Source of the DNA: Channallabes apus
Taxonomy: Eukaryota > Chordata > Actinopteri > Siluriformes > Clariidae
DNA: 64,000 nt
Direction of reading: 5' to 3'
Assembly (NCBI GenBank): GCA_030522415.1
Contig: CM060107.1
Span: 2,964,847-3,028,846 of the forward strand
Shown here: positions 43,945 to 56,900 of the stretch, piece by piece
Layout of the letters: every line of letters starts with the position of its first letter
Position numbering within the stretch: position 1 is the first letter of the stretch
The notes under the pieces: model-generated
Database searches by the model: none
What the model saw: the letters and a program-made list of their open reading frames with translations, nothing else
Told to the model about the DNA's origin: nothing
Translations under genes and position numbers: made by a program

Positions 43945-45170
43945 GCCAAACTACAGAGATGAAGATGGCGGCTTAACGGACTATTCGTGGTAAGTGATGT
44001 TTTATTTTATAAAATGTGTTCGGGGTAGTTTACAGTTTATTTCCCAGTTTAGTTTTTTATTGGCTGTTTTAAATATCACTGGCAGCAGCAGCAGCGGTCA
44101 GATGTGACTTTAGAGAACTTAATGATCTGTTTACCAAGTCTGGAGTTAATATTACAGCTTACTGTCAGTGTCACACACTCACAATGTCACTCCACTTTAC
44201 CTCAAAAACATGCTCAAGCTTCGAAAATACTATTAATGTCCCTATTACAAGAGCTGCACTACCCGATGAAGAGTGTTTGTGTTCTCTGTAAATACTGAGA
44301 GAATCTCACCGCGTGTTGTCTGGATAAATTCAGCGCTTATTTATTCTCTGGTTAAGAGTTAATCTGCAGGTTATTTCTGTGACTGTAATATAATGTGATG
44401 CAGTTGATGAGGGACACAGACTGAGGGGAGCTGTACAGGAGCTAGTAACGCTCAGAACCCGGTTTATATTTTATACACTTTGTCCGGGACTTTCCGCGGT
44501 CGCGCGAGCGCTTAGTTAAAGAGCTGAATAACAACACAGAAGTGTTTATCAGTTAAGGAGGAGGAGGGGGGAGGTGTGTGTGTGTGGGGGTGTGTGTGTG
44601 TGAGGGGCTTCAGTAAGTTATAGTTTGGCTTCAGAGATGAACTAATGCTCATATACGAGTGTTATATCGCTTAACTTATTTGTATGAGAAGCGCATTAAG
44701 TAAAGTCTGGGTTAATTTAATGCAGACGATAATACAGACAGTCACTGGTTAACACTAACACTGTTCACTGGTTAACACTAACACTGTTCACTGGTTAACA
44801 CTAACACTGTTCACTGGTTAACACTAACACTGTTCACTGGTTAACATTAGCACAGGCAGTTTATTTACATTACAGAATCCCCAAAACAGTATTTTACACA
44901 CTCTGTGGTAAATAGGTTTATTAATATATTTTATTTTTATTAGAACTATATGTTCTGTAAAGTTTATTTATCTTTGTCCTGACTAAATTCTCCTGTTGTC
45001 TTTAAGCAGAGCTCCGCTGTGGAGGATTGGGGGGTCAGACGGCTGATGGCTGGACTTTTGGAGCTACAGGACTGGAGGAGCCTGAACAAGCTGTTGAGGG
45101 AGCTGTAGGAGGGATGACGTCACAGTCCGACAGCTTTAGAATGATGTTTGATCAGGTCTACTGTATATTC
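43945..45170 (+). promoter_or_regulatory. possible promoter and noncoding first exons
   Basis: The 'gaagatggcggc' at 43961-43972 matches the YY1-type initiator element often found at vertebrate promoters and is followed by a GTAAGTG donor. A GC-richer segment at 45005-45120 preceded by 'tttaagcag' could be a second noncoding exon. The layout resembles the 5' end of a fish zinc-finger/SAMD3-like family whose fragments lie at 49.7 and 50.7 kb. The link is inference. Confidence 0.3.
44743..44857. repeat. 23-bp minisatellite, about five units
   Basis: The unit CACTGGTTAACACTAACACTGTT is repeated almost without change. Confidence 0.95.
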
Positions 45171-46255
45171 TGAACATAGAACTGCAAAATGTCTGATACA
45201 GTACTTTGGGGGAAACAAAGACTTCAACTGTTCCATGTTTAATAGTTTTGATATTTGAAAAATTAATATTTTAATGTAAAAGGACTATAGATAGAGACTT
45301 ATAAGCAGCTGGTGTATCCGGGTAGTTTAATGAACTTTAAGCAAAAAGACAACATGTATTCATCTGTTTTATATAAATTACTGTTTTAACTTTGACTAGT
45401 TTTGGAAGAATAAATTGAATTGTTAAAGTCATGTTTTGCGTGTTTTAATTTTGGGGGATTGTTTGGGTATTTAAAAATTGTTTAGTTGAACCAACAACTT
45501 CAATGGGCAAAAAATGGGACACAACTTTGTTTTAAATAGTCAAAGAGTTGGGCTGAAAATAATAATAATAATTATTATTGATCATATAATCAAGTGTTTA
45601 ACTGGTTTCATTTGTTTCTATGTGTTTGTGATTGTGACCCATAATAATTTTTTCTCAGTATAAATAAATGTTTTGGGTTTTAAGAACTCCAAAAGAGCAA
45701 CGACAAACTTGGTATTCTCCATTGCGGTTTCTCACCTTCCGCTCCTGAGTATGACATGGTGTTAATTGCTCTCTGTGTGTGTGTTTTTGGCGGGGGGATG
45801 GGTGTGTGTGTGTTTTCGGCTGTTCAGCAGTTCTAAACACAAGCACAGTTTTTGTCCTTAACTAAAATACTTCAATACGTTAATAATGAATTTATTTTGC
45901 TGAATAAGGTAAAATGTTTAAACCAAACCAGTAAGTTAAGTGTTCCATACATTAAAGTACTGTGTATAACCAAGTGCCCTAGCAAACACAGTTACAGTAC
46001 AGTTTACAGTACAAACAGAGTGTGTGCGCTGGGGGGATTGGAAGGTGAGTGAGAATACTCATTTACAAGACAAAAGACGGTCAGAGGCAGCGCCGTTCTA
46101 GACCAGACAACACGGGGTGGGGGAGGGGGGCATCATGTTCGAGCACTGTTTTTACCTGGCCTTACTGTATAGTAACAGTATTGTATTTGCTGAATTGTGT
46201 TGAGGCACGCAAACCCCCAGACCACAATAAGGTGGCAATCCCTCAGGGGGAAAAA

Positions 46256-46295
<40 letters not shown>

Positions 46296-46839
46296 AAATA
46301 TCCTTAGTCCAGATTTTATCAATCAATGACATAACATTTATCTAAGCTGGATGGTAAAATTCTCAAAAATGTTTAACCTAAAGTAAGACTTAACACACTA
46401 TAACTAAAATATTTACAAAACTGAAAGGTTGTCTTATGAATAATAAAAAATACAAACTAAATTAAAACAGATGGGCTGTTGAACAGATCATATGTTTTAT
46501 GTTTTCTGATTATAAATGATAGATGGGTTGATTTTAGAAAGGCTAAATGAAATAGCTAGTTTTTGGTCATGTCAGTCCAGTAACTATACTATGTAAAAGT
46601 AATTATAATATGAATTAATTAAGGGCAGGACCTAACCTAATGTTAATAATTTACACCATGATAACATTAGTATTCGTGTTTTTGTATATATTTTTAAATG
46701 TTCAAATGAAAGTTTCAGAGTATATAATTTGTTGTGTCATCTGTGATTGAGACCCATGAGTTAAATTGAAATATTTTTTATAGGTAGTAAGCCAGGTTTT
46801 AGTAACCTTGGATAAATCAGCATGAAAGCCCTCTCTCGC
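45171..46839. other. non-genic AT-rich spacer
   Basis: Nothing recognisable beyond short microsatellites (A-run plus TA-run at 46248-46292; TG-rich patch at 45775-45812). Confidence 0.5.
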
Positions 46840-47322
46840 GCACGCGCTCTCACGCTGTCTCTCGCACTCACACACACACACACACACACTGTACACACAC
46901 AGACACACACAAATAATACATGAAATCGCATAAAACCAAATGAAACTAGGGTAAAAAATATGAGCAGTAAAATACAGTAGTATCCTGTAGGTGATTCCTG
47001 TCCTGTGATAACAGGCACTAACACTCTAGAACTGTTTACTTCTGTTAGTTTTGTTTTCAAGTGTGAATGTTTATGGGGATTAAATCTGTCTCTGCTGCTG
47101 CATCTATACACCGTTGTGATAAGTGATTTGTGCCCCATCAGATCTTTAATGTGGGACATTATGCTGGTTAAATGACTAAAGACACACTGATCCGTATGGA
47201 CAGAGATTTGTTCCAGATATTATGCGCCATTAATCAATTTGTTATGCCAATTTGACTTTCAGCGAAAACATCAAAAATATAACGAAAACAAACCAAAGCA
47301 GAAGTTACATTTTAAGCTTTAC
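46840..47322. repeat. degenerate tandem repeat, unit 1
   Basis: The block from 'ctctctcgc' through 'tataacgaaaacaaaccaaa' to 'cttta' is repeated at 47490-47915 with many substitutions and indels ('tgataagtgattaatgcccc', 'gactaaag', 'tttgttccag' are shared landmarks). No protein pattern is maintained between the units, so I treat it as noncoding. Confidence 0.8.
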
Positions 47323-47470
47323 TTTCAAATTCAAATTTTATTTGTCACATACACAGCGCGATATGCAGTAAAACGCTTTGGGTGCTTTAGGTGAGACTCG
47401 AACTCGGCATTGCTTCACCTGGACCGCTTTATAAGTATCACGCGCTAACCGATTGCGCCACGGGAGCCAC
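47323..47470 (-). mobile_element. SINE: tRNA-Ile(UAU)-like head fused to an L2 LINE tail
   Basis: On the minus strand it starts GGCTCCCGTGGCGCAATCGG with 'ttagcgcgtgatacttata', closely matching vertebrate tRNA-Ile(UAU), including an intron-like insert after the anticodon. The T arm ('gagttcgagtctc') follows with a few bases deleted. It then passes directly into 'ttttactgcatat...gtgtatgtgacaaataaaat' and 'ttgaattt', the 3' end of LINE-1. A pol III promoter (A and B boxes) is present. The tail would allow L2 machinery to mobilise it. Confidence 0.75.
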
Positions 47471-47489
47471 ACGGAGCTTGGTCTTGTCA

Positions 47490-47915
47490 GAGTATCCTCT
47501 CTCTCTCGTGCGCACACACACATGAAATTGCGTAAAAACCAACGAAATATAAGCAGTAAAAAAAAATCAGTAAAAATACATTAGTATAACAGGCGCTAAC
47601 CCTCTGGAACTTTTTTACTATTGTTTCCAAGTGTTTATGGGGATTTAATCTGTCTCTACGGCCGCATCCATTCACAGTTGTGATAAGTGATTAATGCCCC
47701 ATCAGATCTTTTGACGGGGGAGCATTATGCATGATTAAATGACTAAAGAAATACTGATCCATATGGGCAGATATTTGTTCCAGGTTGCATGCGGCATTAA
47801 TTGCCTCTTATGCCACTTGTAGACTATCAGTGAAAAAATCAGCGAAAACATCATCAAAAATATAACGAAAACAAACCCAAGCAGACGTTACATTTTGAGC
47901 TTTACTTTGCAGCAA
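47490..47915. repeat. degenerate tandem repeat, unit 2
   Basis: Partner of the block at 46840-47322. The SINE lies at the junction of the two units. Confidence 0.8.
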
Positions 47916-49703
47916 AATATTATCTATCAGTATATTAAATGGAACTAGGTAAAATACACAGTAATATAAAATACTGTACGTAGCCCGCGTTTTTATTCCG
48001 TACCTACAATGATCGGTATAGACAAATTACAGCCGCTACCGTGTCTTTAAGGATAATTTCAGGATGTCTTAAAAATATTTCACTAACTAATTTTATTAAT
48101 TCATTATTAAATAATAAATAGCATAATCATCATGGGCTGTGTATTGAGTGATTTAACAAATCTGTTTTATTAATCGGTTTGTTGTTGTTGTTTTTTCATC
48201 TATTTATGAAACTATGTTGACAATACAAGAACTGTCTGTATATTAAAGATACGGTATTGGGCTTCCTGGACACTGCAGTTAACTGTGCCAGTCAATGCTC
48301 CATCTGGCGGAATTATACGGCATTGCAACCATCTTTTTAGAAAGCGCATGGGGGCGTTTATGGGGCGGGGCATCGTTAACAGCGTCATCGCGGGGGATCA
48401 CATTCCATGCACGAAGCCTTCATGGAACTGCCACGGAGCGGTCATGCTCCAGGCGGCTGTTTGACGTGGCTCCCACTGTATGTTTGTTGTTTTGGCCTTG
48501 TTCCCTCCTGAAGTTTGTTTTGCTCCCTGTTTTGGATATTTGAGTTTGTAAATAAAATCTTTTGTTGAGTATTTGAGATTAGTTTGATCTTTTTGGAGTG
48601 TTGGGACAGGGGAAAAGCAAATTTAACATTATATTCAGGTTTTTAGATAAAAATCTAAATAAATTTTGTTACTTCTCTTCCACCCCTAGACTAGAGGGGA
48701 ACGTAACAGTTGTGACCTGTGTTTGACCAGGTCACTGCATTTTTGTTAAGCTCTGCTTGTGCGCCTCTCACAAAGTGTACTCTTACTGACATTTTCAAAA
48801 GCCATTGTGCGGTCATATTATTCCACAAGTTTTGACGCATATCTTTTTATCTTATTTGATTATTTACTCACAACACGGAAGTCCGATAATCTCTTTGTCT
48901 CTTTTATTTTCCAGGATCAAAGATTTAACACTTCGTACAGTTGTCTTGAGTAAATCCGCTGTAGTTACAACAACCCAATCGCTGTATCTGTAGGCCACAA
49001 TCTTAAATCACGTTTACAACAATATGTTTGCTGTATCTTTTAGCTTACGTTTTCTTACGTTGGATCACCTTTTCTTACGGTCAAAAAGCTTGTGTTCTCC
49101 ACAAGTTCCGCATCTTAACTGCCCCTTTTTACAGTGACATACAGTAGTCATGCAACTACGAGTAACAGTGGAATGACATCACGGACATTAGACACAATGT
49201 GGTTGTCATAAATGGATGCTTAACCAATAGCTTAATGCTAACTGAATAACTGATAAACTTGGTGCTTAGTGCACAACCAACAAAATACAATAAAATCAAA
49301 TAAACTTAACAAATTCATAAAGTACAATAAGGCTCTTACAGCCATAACCTCCAGATCACTCATACTGTTACCAAAGAATTTTCCAGATCTGTTTGTATTA
49401 CTGACCCTGTGGCTTAAATTTTGGGGAAGTACAGTGTGGACCACATGCTAACTCTTTCTCCTGTATTGGTTTGAGGTTTACTTTACAGGTGTACCTAATA
49501 AAGTGGCCAGTATAAGCATGCAATTCATGTAATAAATATTTGAGCTAATTTTTGTTTGTGATATTTCATGTATTTCATCCCACAGGATTCAGACGTTGAG
49601 TCGTAAAGTACCATGGAGCAAACTGTGATGTGAGTTTATGTCCTACTGAAGGAGGGAGCGCTGCCTGACGAGGACACACAGGACATTGGTGTCCTAAATG
49701 AAG
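47916..49703. other. no gene recognised
   Basis: A GC-rich patch at 48290-48480 and a polyadenylation-type 'aaataaaatc' near 48550 could be part of an LTR, but no termini were confirmed. The phrase 'gtgtacctaataaagtggcc' at 49488-49507 is a widespread fish repeat end. Confidence 0.4.
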
Positions 49704-49891
49704 GTCCTCAGTGACTTGAGTAGCATTGCACAGGCTTGTGCTCTGTTATTTGGACTGATATACAGTACTGTTTGAACCTGAGCTATCCACCGGAGCTCAC
49801 ATGCATTTTTGAAGTCTTGCAGAAGATCTTTCTAAATCTATATGTACAGAGGGGGTCATCCAAGGCACAGGTCCTCAAAAACAAGCTTTAG
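49704..49891 (+). pseudogene. C-terminal fragment of a fish SAMD3-like/zinc-finger family gene
   Basis: Frame one gives 'VLSDLSSIAQACALLFGLIY' and, after a small frameshift near 49770, 'NLSYPPELTCIFEVLQKIFL' to a stop at 49889. This pattern (leucine-rich, 'GLIYALNLSYP') is familiar from the C-terminus of a repeated uncharacterised fish family with C2H2 fingers. It lies upstream, not downstream, of the zinc-finger piece at 50.7 kb, so the two cannot be one intact gene in order. Confidence 0.45.
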
Positions 49892-50738
49892 GAGTAAGTG
49901 AGCTTCAACAAGACTGGTGGACTTCAGGAAGATGCACATTTGTATTTGGATCGAAGGTCTTTTCTAGACAAACGTTATTCATGTTACATTTCCTTTAAAC
50001 AGGTGCTGGAGCAAGTGAGCTTGTTGGAATTAGGGAAGATGCAGCAGTAGTAGTTTGTTTGTGTTTATTTTAAAAGGACTGAGACTACAAGTGCTTTACC
50101 AGGGGGACAACTGACTGACGCTGTTGTTACACACTTACACATGTTTTCTGGGAGTGGAGCAGTCACTGATGCTCAGTACACTCAAAAAACTGCTGTTGGT
50201 CTGAACCGGATGTACATCATCAGCGGAAACGGATGAAGATGAACTGTTCAGCGTGAAAACAACATGTGTGACGGGTAAGTGGTACTTTTTAATCTATTCT
50301 ATCACCATCCATGTACTCAATGAAGGAGTGAACTTAAAATATGACTATTAATATCATGTTGCATGTTGTTTAATTGATTGTGTGATAATAGCTAGAGTGT
50401 GTTTTAATAATAGTTGATGTTAGGTTTCAGGTCGCAGCTATTAATGTTTAATCATCCATTTTTACTAACGTCATAAAATAGCCTGGTGATCTGTTTTTAT
50501 ATTTACATTTGGTTATAATTTCTATCCTGTTCTCATTGTCTATTTTAGGTTTTAGCACTGTAAAGATCACCTTTCTCCATTCTGCAGTTGTTTGCTGTAT
50601 GAGACTGGTCCTTCTGCAGAAGTTTAAAATAAAACCTTTGTTACTTTGCTCTTAACCACTGGATGAATTACTTGTCTTTATAATGTTTACAAATTTTATT
50701 TTTTCCCCCTAATTCTTTACTTAATGTTTGTCCCACAG
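49892..50738. other. spacer, probable intron of the zinc-finger family
   Basis: No further exon is recognised. It ends with a pyrimidine tract and CAG at 50738 that could act as acceptor for the next exon. Confidence 0.4.
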
Positions 50739-51373
50739 TGCATGTGGAAGTGTAAAGCGTGTCCTGTTGTGGAATCCAGTAGGTCTGTGTTGCTTAAACA
50801 TTACAGACTAAAGCAGAGACATTATACGTGTAGCAGGTGTTATCCATGTCCATACTTGACTTGTCATTGTACCTTCAGAACATGGAATAGCCTTTGTATA
50901 CATTTAAGTAGAGTCCACAAAACACACACACGTCACAAGAACAAATCACTTTGTCAACGTTTAGTCTCCCTGTATGTGTGTGTAGTGATCTTACATCTGA
51001 AAGGACATTTTTCCTGCAGCATAATACACATTTACGGAGTAATGAGACGGTCCAGTGTGTATTTATTGGTTGTAGCTTTGAGACAAATTTAGATGCAACT
51101 TTTCAGTCTCACAAGAACAGAAAGCATAATTCACATTCAGTCAAAGATTTCACGCCCAGCATCGTTACAACTGCAAGGGGTTTTGATGACTTGCGAGAGC
51201 AGGTTTTGGAGGATGACATCACATGTAGTGTAGATGAAACAGTCAGTGTTCATCACAGCAGTGGTTCTGTAGAATTAGACTTGTCCAAAATAATTGAGAA
51301 TAATTTTGCTGCCGCGTTGTTAAAATTACAGCCTGTTAGTCATGTGACAGCGACTGAAGTCAGTGAATTTTAG
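50739..51373 (+). pseudogene. C2H2 zinc-finger protein fragment with one frameshift
   Basis: An acceptor-like 'tcccacag' is followed by an ATG at 50742: 'MWKCKACPVVESSRSVLLKH' with a C-x2-C...H...H finger. A second finger is 'CPYLTCHCTFRTWNSLCIHL'. Between about 50935 and 50990 the frame shifts by one base, after which a third C...H finger and a fourth ('CVFIGCSFETNLDATFQSHK') continue to an acidic C-terminus and a stop at 51371. Start and spacing resemble the fish family annotated as uncharacterised or SAMD3-like proteins, many copies of which are repeat-associated. A real one-base sequencing error would restore it. Confidence 0.6.
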
Positions 51374-51375
51374 AG

Positions 51376-51731
51376 GAAACACAGATAACTATCTCATGAG
51401 TGACCTCCGTCATAAACTTTTACTGCTGTACTGACTGTATGATATTTAATGACATTAATATTGGAATTTATAACAGCTGATCTTTGTGAGAACTAAACCA
51501 CAGATATTGATTTATTACTGAATTATATTTTTCATTAAATTCTTAGTTACATTCATGACACATAAATATTACTCATAATAATACAAGTCTGTGTTTACAC
51601 GGTGTTACATACAAACATTATAAAGATATTTATTTAGAAGATTTACAAATTCACTGCGTTACAAAAATGTACTTTTATTTTTTCAAACTTGTGATTTTTT
51701 TTAACAGATTTAGAAAAAAAGTTTAAATAAT

Positions 51732-51779
<48 letters not shown>

Positions 51780-51803
51780 TGTGTGTGTGTGTGTGAGTGT
51801 GTG
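51376..51803. other. spacer with (TG)n at the duplication edge
   Basis: AT-rich sequence ending in a TG run (about 51738-51802) that abuts copy B of the duplication. Confidence 0.7.
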
Positions 51804-52000
51804 GTCAGTTATAAACATCTACATTTAATAATACATCTGTTTATTTTGATTAAACTATATTCAGTGTTAATATTTACTCTTTAATTGTCGCTGTGTTAAA
51901 TTACTGAGCTGTTTGTGCAGCTGGATTGTGTGTTAGTGAGACAGATGACTGAGCAACAATGTGACAATGTGCAGGAATTTTACACAAAACTCTACAAACT

Positions 52001-52775
52001 TTATTCTGGATCACACAATCTCACAGTAGAGGCAGACAAGTAGAACCCGAACCTGAACCCAGCGTAGAGAGGCTGAGTGAATGTGGTGTGGACTCTGTGG
52101 AGGAGCTTCATCGTGTCAGAGACGCTGTAGAAGGACAGAGTTCCTGCACTGTGATCCACATACACTCCTATTCTGGAGGATGATGGAGCTCTGAGTTCAG
52201 TCTTAATGTTGTTGTGATAGAAAGAGAGAGAAGAAGAAGAAAAACACCACAGACTCCAGGACTGATTATTGCGTCCAAACACACACTCATTACCCTGTCC
52301 TTTCCTGCTGATGTCTTTATATGAGACTGATATGTCCACACCAACACCGCTCCACTTCACCTCCCAGTAACAGCGTCCACACACACTCTCCTTACACAAC
52401 ACCTGCCACAAGGAGTCAAATCTCTCTGGATGATCAGAGTACTGCTGGTGTCTCCCACTGTGTCTCACCGCTCGGTTCTTCTCAGACAGAATGAGGTCAC
52501 GATGTGCCGTGTTGGGATCCAGAGTCAGATAACAGAAATCTAAAATAAAAGAGAAAAACAAACTGAACAATGTGAACATGTTGGGTTTAATTCACACAAT
52601 ACTGTATATTCATGTGAAGAGTGAGACAGCTGTCTGTGTGCGCTGATATCTGAGGGAGAAACGTCTCAATGTTCATTCAGAATTTAATCTAAAGAAATAA
52701 AAAGCTGTTATTTATTCCAATTTGTCAGTATTTAGTGTTTTATATTCTGCTTATGGAAGATATGGTTTATTATTA

Positions 52776-52809
<34 letters not shown>

Positions 52810-52855
52810 GATCCATATATTTTTTATGTGTGTAATTTACATTCAGGAAATCTGC

Positions 52856-52939
<84 letters not shown>

Positions 52940-53061
52940 TAAACTAATAACAATTAAATTAATATTTTAAATCACACAACATTCCTCCAAATCACTTTTC
53001 TGTATTTAATACTTTCTAAGCTGCTTTTAAAGAAAACGGTACTCTATAGACCTAATAAACC

Positions 53062-53095
<34 letters not shown>

Positions 53096-53922
53096 TGTGT
53101 GTACATTTCAGAAACTCTTCTCTGCTCTGTGTCTCTGGTGGTGAAAAGATCTGAACTGCTGCAGCTGTGGAGAGAAAAATGGAAATGAAGACAAAAAGCC
53201 TCATCAGGTTGTAAAAGATGGAAACAGTTTAAAGTGATACAGTCAGTTTATTCATTTTAAATCAGTATTTTAGTTCAAACTGTCTGCAGGAAGGTCAGCA
53301 GGAGCATTGCTAAGAAATAAGACTTGACAGAGCGAGTAAAGACGTCCATCATTGTGTTTCTCCAGCAGGAACAGCTCCTCTTACCATGTGGAGGGATTTT
53401 GTTGAATTCCTCCTCACAGAATTCCTCGAGTCTCTTCTTCAGATCTGAGAGAGAATTCCTCACTCCATCAAATGAGAGATGTTGATGGACACTGATGCTG
53501 GAGGTCTGAAATGATGGTCTCTCCATTGGAGGAGATCGACGTCCAGAAGCTAAAGCCTACAGAAAGCAGATTAGATGTAAAACACACTTGTGACATCAGA
53601 GGACATTCACTGTTCCATTAACAGGAGGTGTTTTAGAGAGTGTGTGAGGAACAGCTGTGTGTGTAGATCAGACAGTGAGTGTTACCTGGAGGAACTGGAT
53701 GTGATCGTGTGTGTGTGAAAGCTGCTCCAGCTCAGTGAGTCTCCTCTGAAGATCAGCAATCTCCTGCTCCAGTTGCTCCAGGAGTCGTTCAGCTCGACTC
53801 AGTTCAGTCTTCTCCTGATCTCTGATCAGCTCCATCACCTCCGAGCGCTTTTTCTCCATGGAGCTGATCAGCTCAGTAAAGATCCTCTCACTGTCCTCCA
53901 CTGCTGTCTGTGCACTCAGCTG

Positions 53923-53968
<46 letters not shown>

Positions 53969-56900
53969 ATCTATCATTCCCTCTCTTACTGCGACTCTAA
54001 ATGTCTCCATGTTGTCCATGTTGTGTGTGTTTCTAGGAGCAGCTCTGTCTCTGCTCACTGCTCACCTTTATAGTGTCCACAGCCTGTTTCAGCTCCTCCA
54101 CCTTCTTCTGCTTCTCCTGGATTCTCTGCTGGGATTTCATCTGCTTCTCCTTTAACTCACTCTGAGGATAAAACAATGTGATGAATATTGTGTATACTGT
54201 ATGTGTAGATGTACCTCATCAATCTACAACACAGACTTGTTGAATGTCCACATATTTGCTGCATTTCTGCCTGTTTATAACTAACTAAAGAGTCGAGACA
54301 TAAAGCCATGATTACTTGACCACATGTGGTTTGTATCAAAGACTACAATGACGAACATGACTTTATCTTCTCCTCCATTAACTCAGTCTGGGGATAAATT
54401 AGTTATTAAGCTCTTCATAATGCACACGTGGTTTATTTAACACTCAGTTTTGTTTAATGCTGTTGTGACTTCATAGTCCATGTGCAAAATACTGACTAAT
54501 GAATTAGAAGTAGAAGTTAAAGGGGTTAAGAGACATGACTTCGTCTGTATGATGGTAAATGTATTGAATACTTTACTGCACTAACTCTTCATGCTTTATG
54601 AGACAAATATCTGATTATTCTGACCTGATTAACGCTGAGTCACTTAATGCATCATTATTCAAACACCTTCACTTTTACTCCAAGACTAATTAAAATTATT
54701 TTATTCTGAATTAATGATACGTTTATAGTATAGATACGTTTTTATATTTCTTATATATTTTTGGAAGTTTTTTATATTTTGTTCTATTTATTTCTTGTTA
54801 ACTGTTTTTTTACCTTTTTAAGGTCACGTGCGGTCGTTTAGGCATTTCACTGCATATCGTACTGTGTATGACTGTGTACGTGACAAATACAATTAGAATT
54901 TAATGTTGCATGTTAATTTCTATAACTGACTGAAGCATAAAATGGACAAAAAGAAAAAGTGTAGCGAGATAAAATATGTTGTTTTGCTGTTTTTGTTTAA
55001 ACATACAGTTGGGCTGAAGATTGTGTAGTATAGAGTGACATATGGTTTTACTATCACAAAATATACAATATGATAAAATGAATCGAGCAGTGAAATGACT
55101 AAGCTGTAAGGAATCGCCACTAGAGGGCACTGTTTTGTTGTTTGTAGTTTTTGTTTTGCAGACTCGGTTTCCCAGAAGGCACCTCGGTCAGGTGATGCGG
55201 GAGCACACCTGAACCCAGGCAGGTCATTAAATCTTCAAATAAATAGCTGATTAGTCTGGGAAGCCTAGCCTACATGTGTCCCTTAGCCTAGTCATCGAGT
55301 GTCCCTTAGCCTCCATGTGTCCCTTAGCCTAGCCATCGAGTGTCCCTTAGCCTAGCCTCTTAGTGTCCCTTAGCCTAGCCTCCATGTGTCCCTTAGAGTA
55401 GCCTCTGTGTGTCCCGAGCTTCTGTGTCCCTAGTCTCCAGTGTTGTGTTTAGCTATTAGGTAAGTGTAGCTAAGTGCATGTTAGGCTAAAGACATGTTTA
55501 GGTAGATTTATGTATAGCTACAGTAACTGCCATGGTTGGCTAATAGCAATGTTTAGCTGATTGCCATGTCTTTAGACTTAGTCCTGTCTCGTGTCTCCTG
55601 GTCCTGTCTCGTGTCTCCTGGTCCTGTCTCGTGTCTCTCGTCTTGTCCCTGTCTTCCACTCCATACCTCGCTTGAGTATGTTTCGCCCCTAAGTATATCT
55701 CTCAACATAGTGCTTATATTTAATGTTAGGGGTATTAGAGCCTGTGTTTCCCCAAGAATGTGTCACAACATAGTGCTTAGATTTTGTGTATGAGAGTGTC
55801 TTGTCAGTCAAGTATGTATTTCAGTTTAATGCTTATGTTCTGTGTCTCGTCTTCTAGCCTGGGTATTGGTCAGTTATGGGTTCTATAGTTTGAGTGTTCG
55901 TTCCTTTGTTTGTTTTGTACATGATTCGTGTTTTGTGTTTTTTGTAATAAAAACACTTTTTGTTTCAAAACACCCCTCTGCACCTATACCTGCCCTTTGC
56001 TGCCCACGGCATTAACAACAGCCATCACTACCCAATCCTGACATGAGCAAAAAGTAATTTCATTATATTATTTAACATTTGGTAAAAAAAAATGTTTTTG
56101 GTTGTAGATACAATAAAACATCATCATGCCAAGAGTGTGTAAAGCAGTAATCAGAGCAAAGGGGGGCTATTTTGGAGAAACTAGAATATAAAACATGTTT
56201 TCAGTTATTTCACCTGTTTTTGTTAAGTACAAACTCCACATGTGTTCATTCATAGTTTTGATGCCTTCAGTGAGAATCTACCATGTAAATGGTCATGAAA
56301 ATAAAGAAAACACATTGAATGAGTGAAGGTGTGTCCAAACTTTTGGCCTGTACTGTATCCAGAAACTCAAATGCACAGTTTGAAGTCTGAAGCCACCCTA
56401 TTAACACACACTGGCAACACTTCCATATAGTCACATATATACTGTATATATTAACAATTTCTAGTTCTCACCTGTTTCTCAGCTCTTTCTGCTGAAACTG
56501 TTACAGCGTCATGGCCTTTATGTTTATCCAACATGCACAAGGAGCAAATACAGGTTTGATCAGTACGGCAGTAGATCTTCAGCACTTCATCATGTTCAGA
56601 GCAGATCTTCTCCTGGAGTTTTAATGAAGCTTCTGTTAATTTATGTGTCTTAAATGCAGGAGACTCATAGTGAGGAGTAATATGAGTTTCACAGTAAGAA
56701 GCCAGACACGTCAGACAGGACTTGACAGCTTTGTGTTTTCTCCCAGTGCAGGAATCACACTCCACATCTCCAGGTCCAGTGTAACAGTGAGTAGGAGAAG
56801 CTTCTTGGACTTCAGTCTTCTTCTTCAGTTTCTCCACCACTTCAGCCAGCATGTTGTTTCTGTGTAGAACAGGCCTTGGAGTGAAAGTGTCTCTGCACTG

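Noticed and set aside
46761..47159. 132-aa minus-strand ORF
   Set aside because: It includes CA-repeat-encoded residues and its frame is not conserved in the diverged repeat at 47490-47915.
47380..47470. Functional tRNA-Ile(UAU) gene
   Set aside because: The T arm has lost bases, the acceptor ends do not pair well and an L2 tail follows directly, so a SINE is more likely.
48290..48708. Solo LTR
   Set aside because: A polyadenylation-like signal is present, but I found no TG...CA ends with a target duplication.
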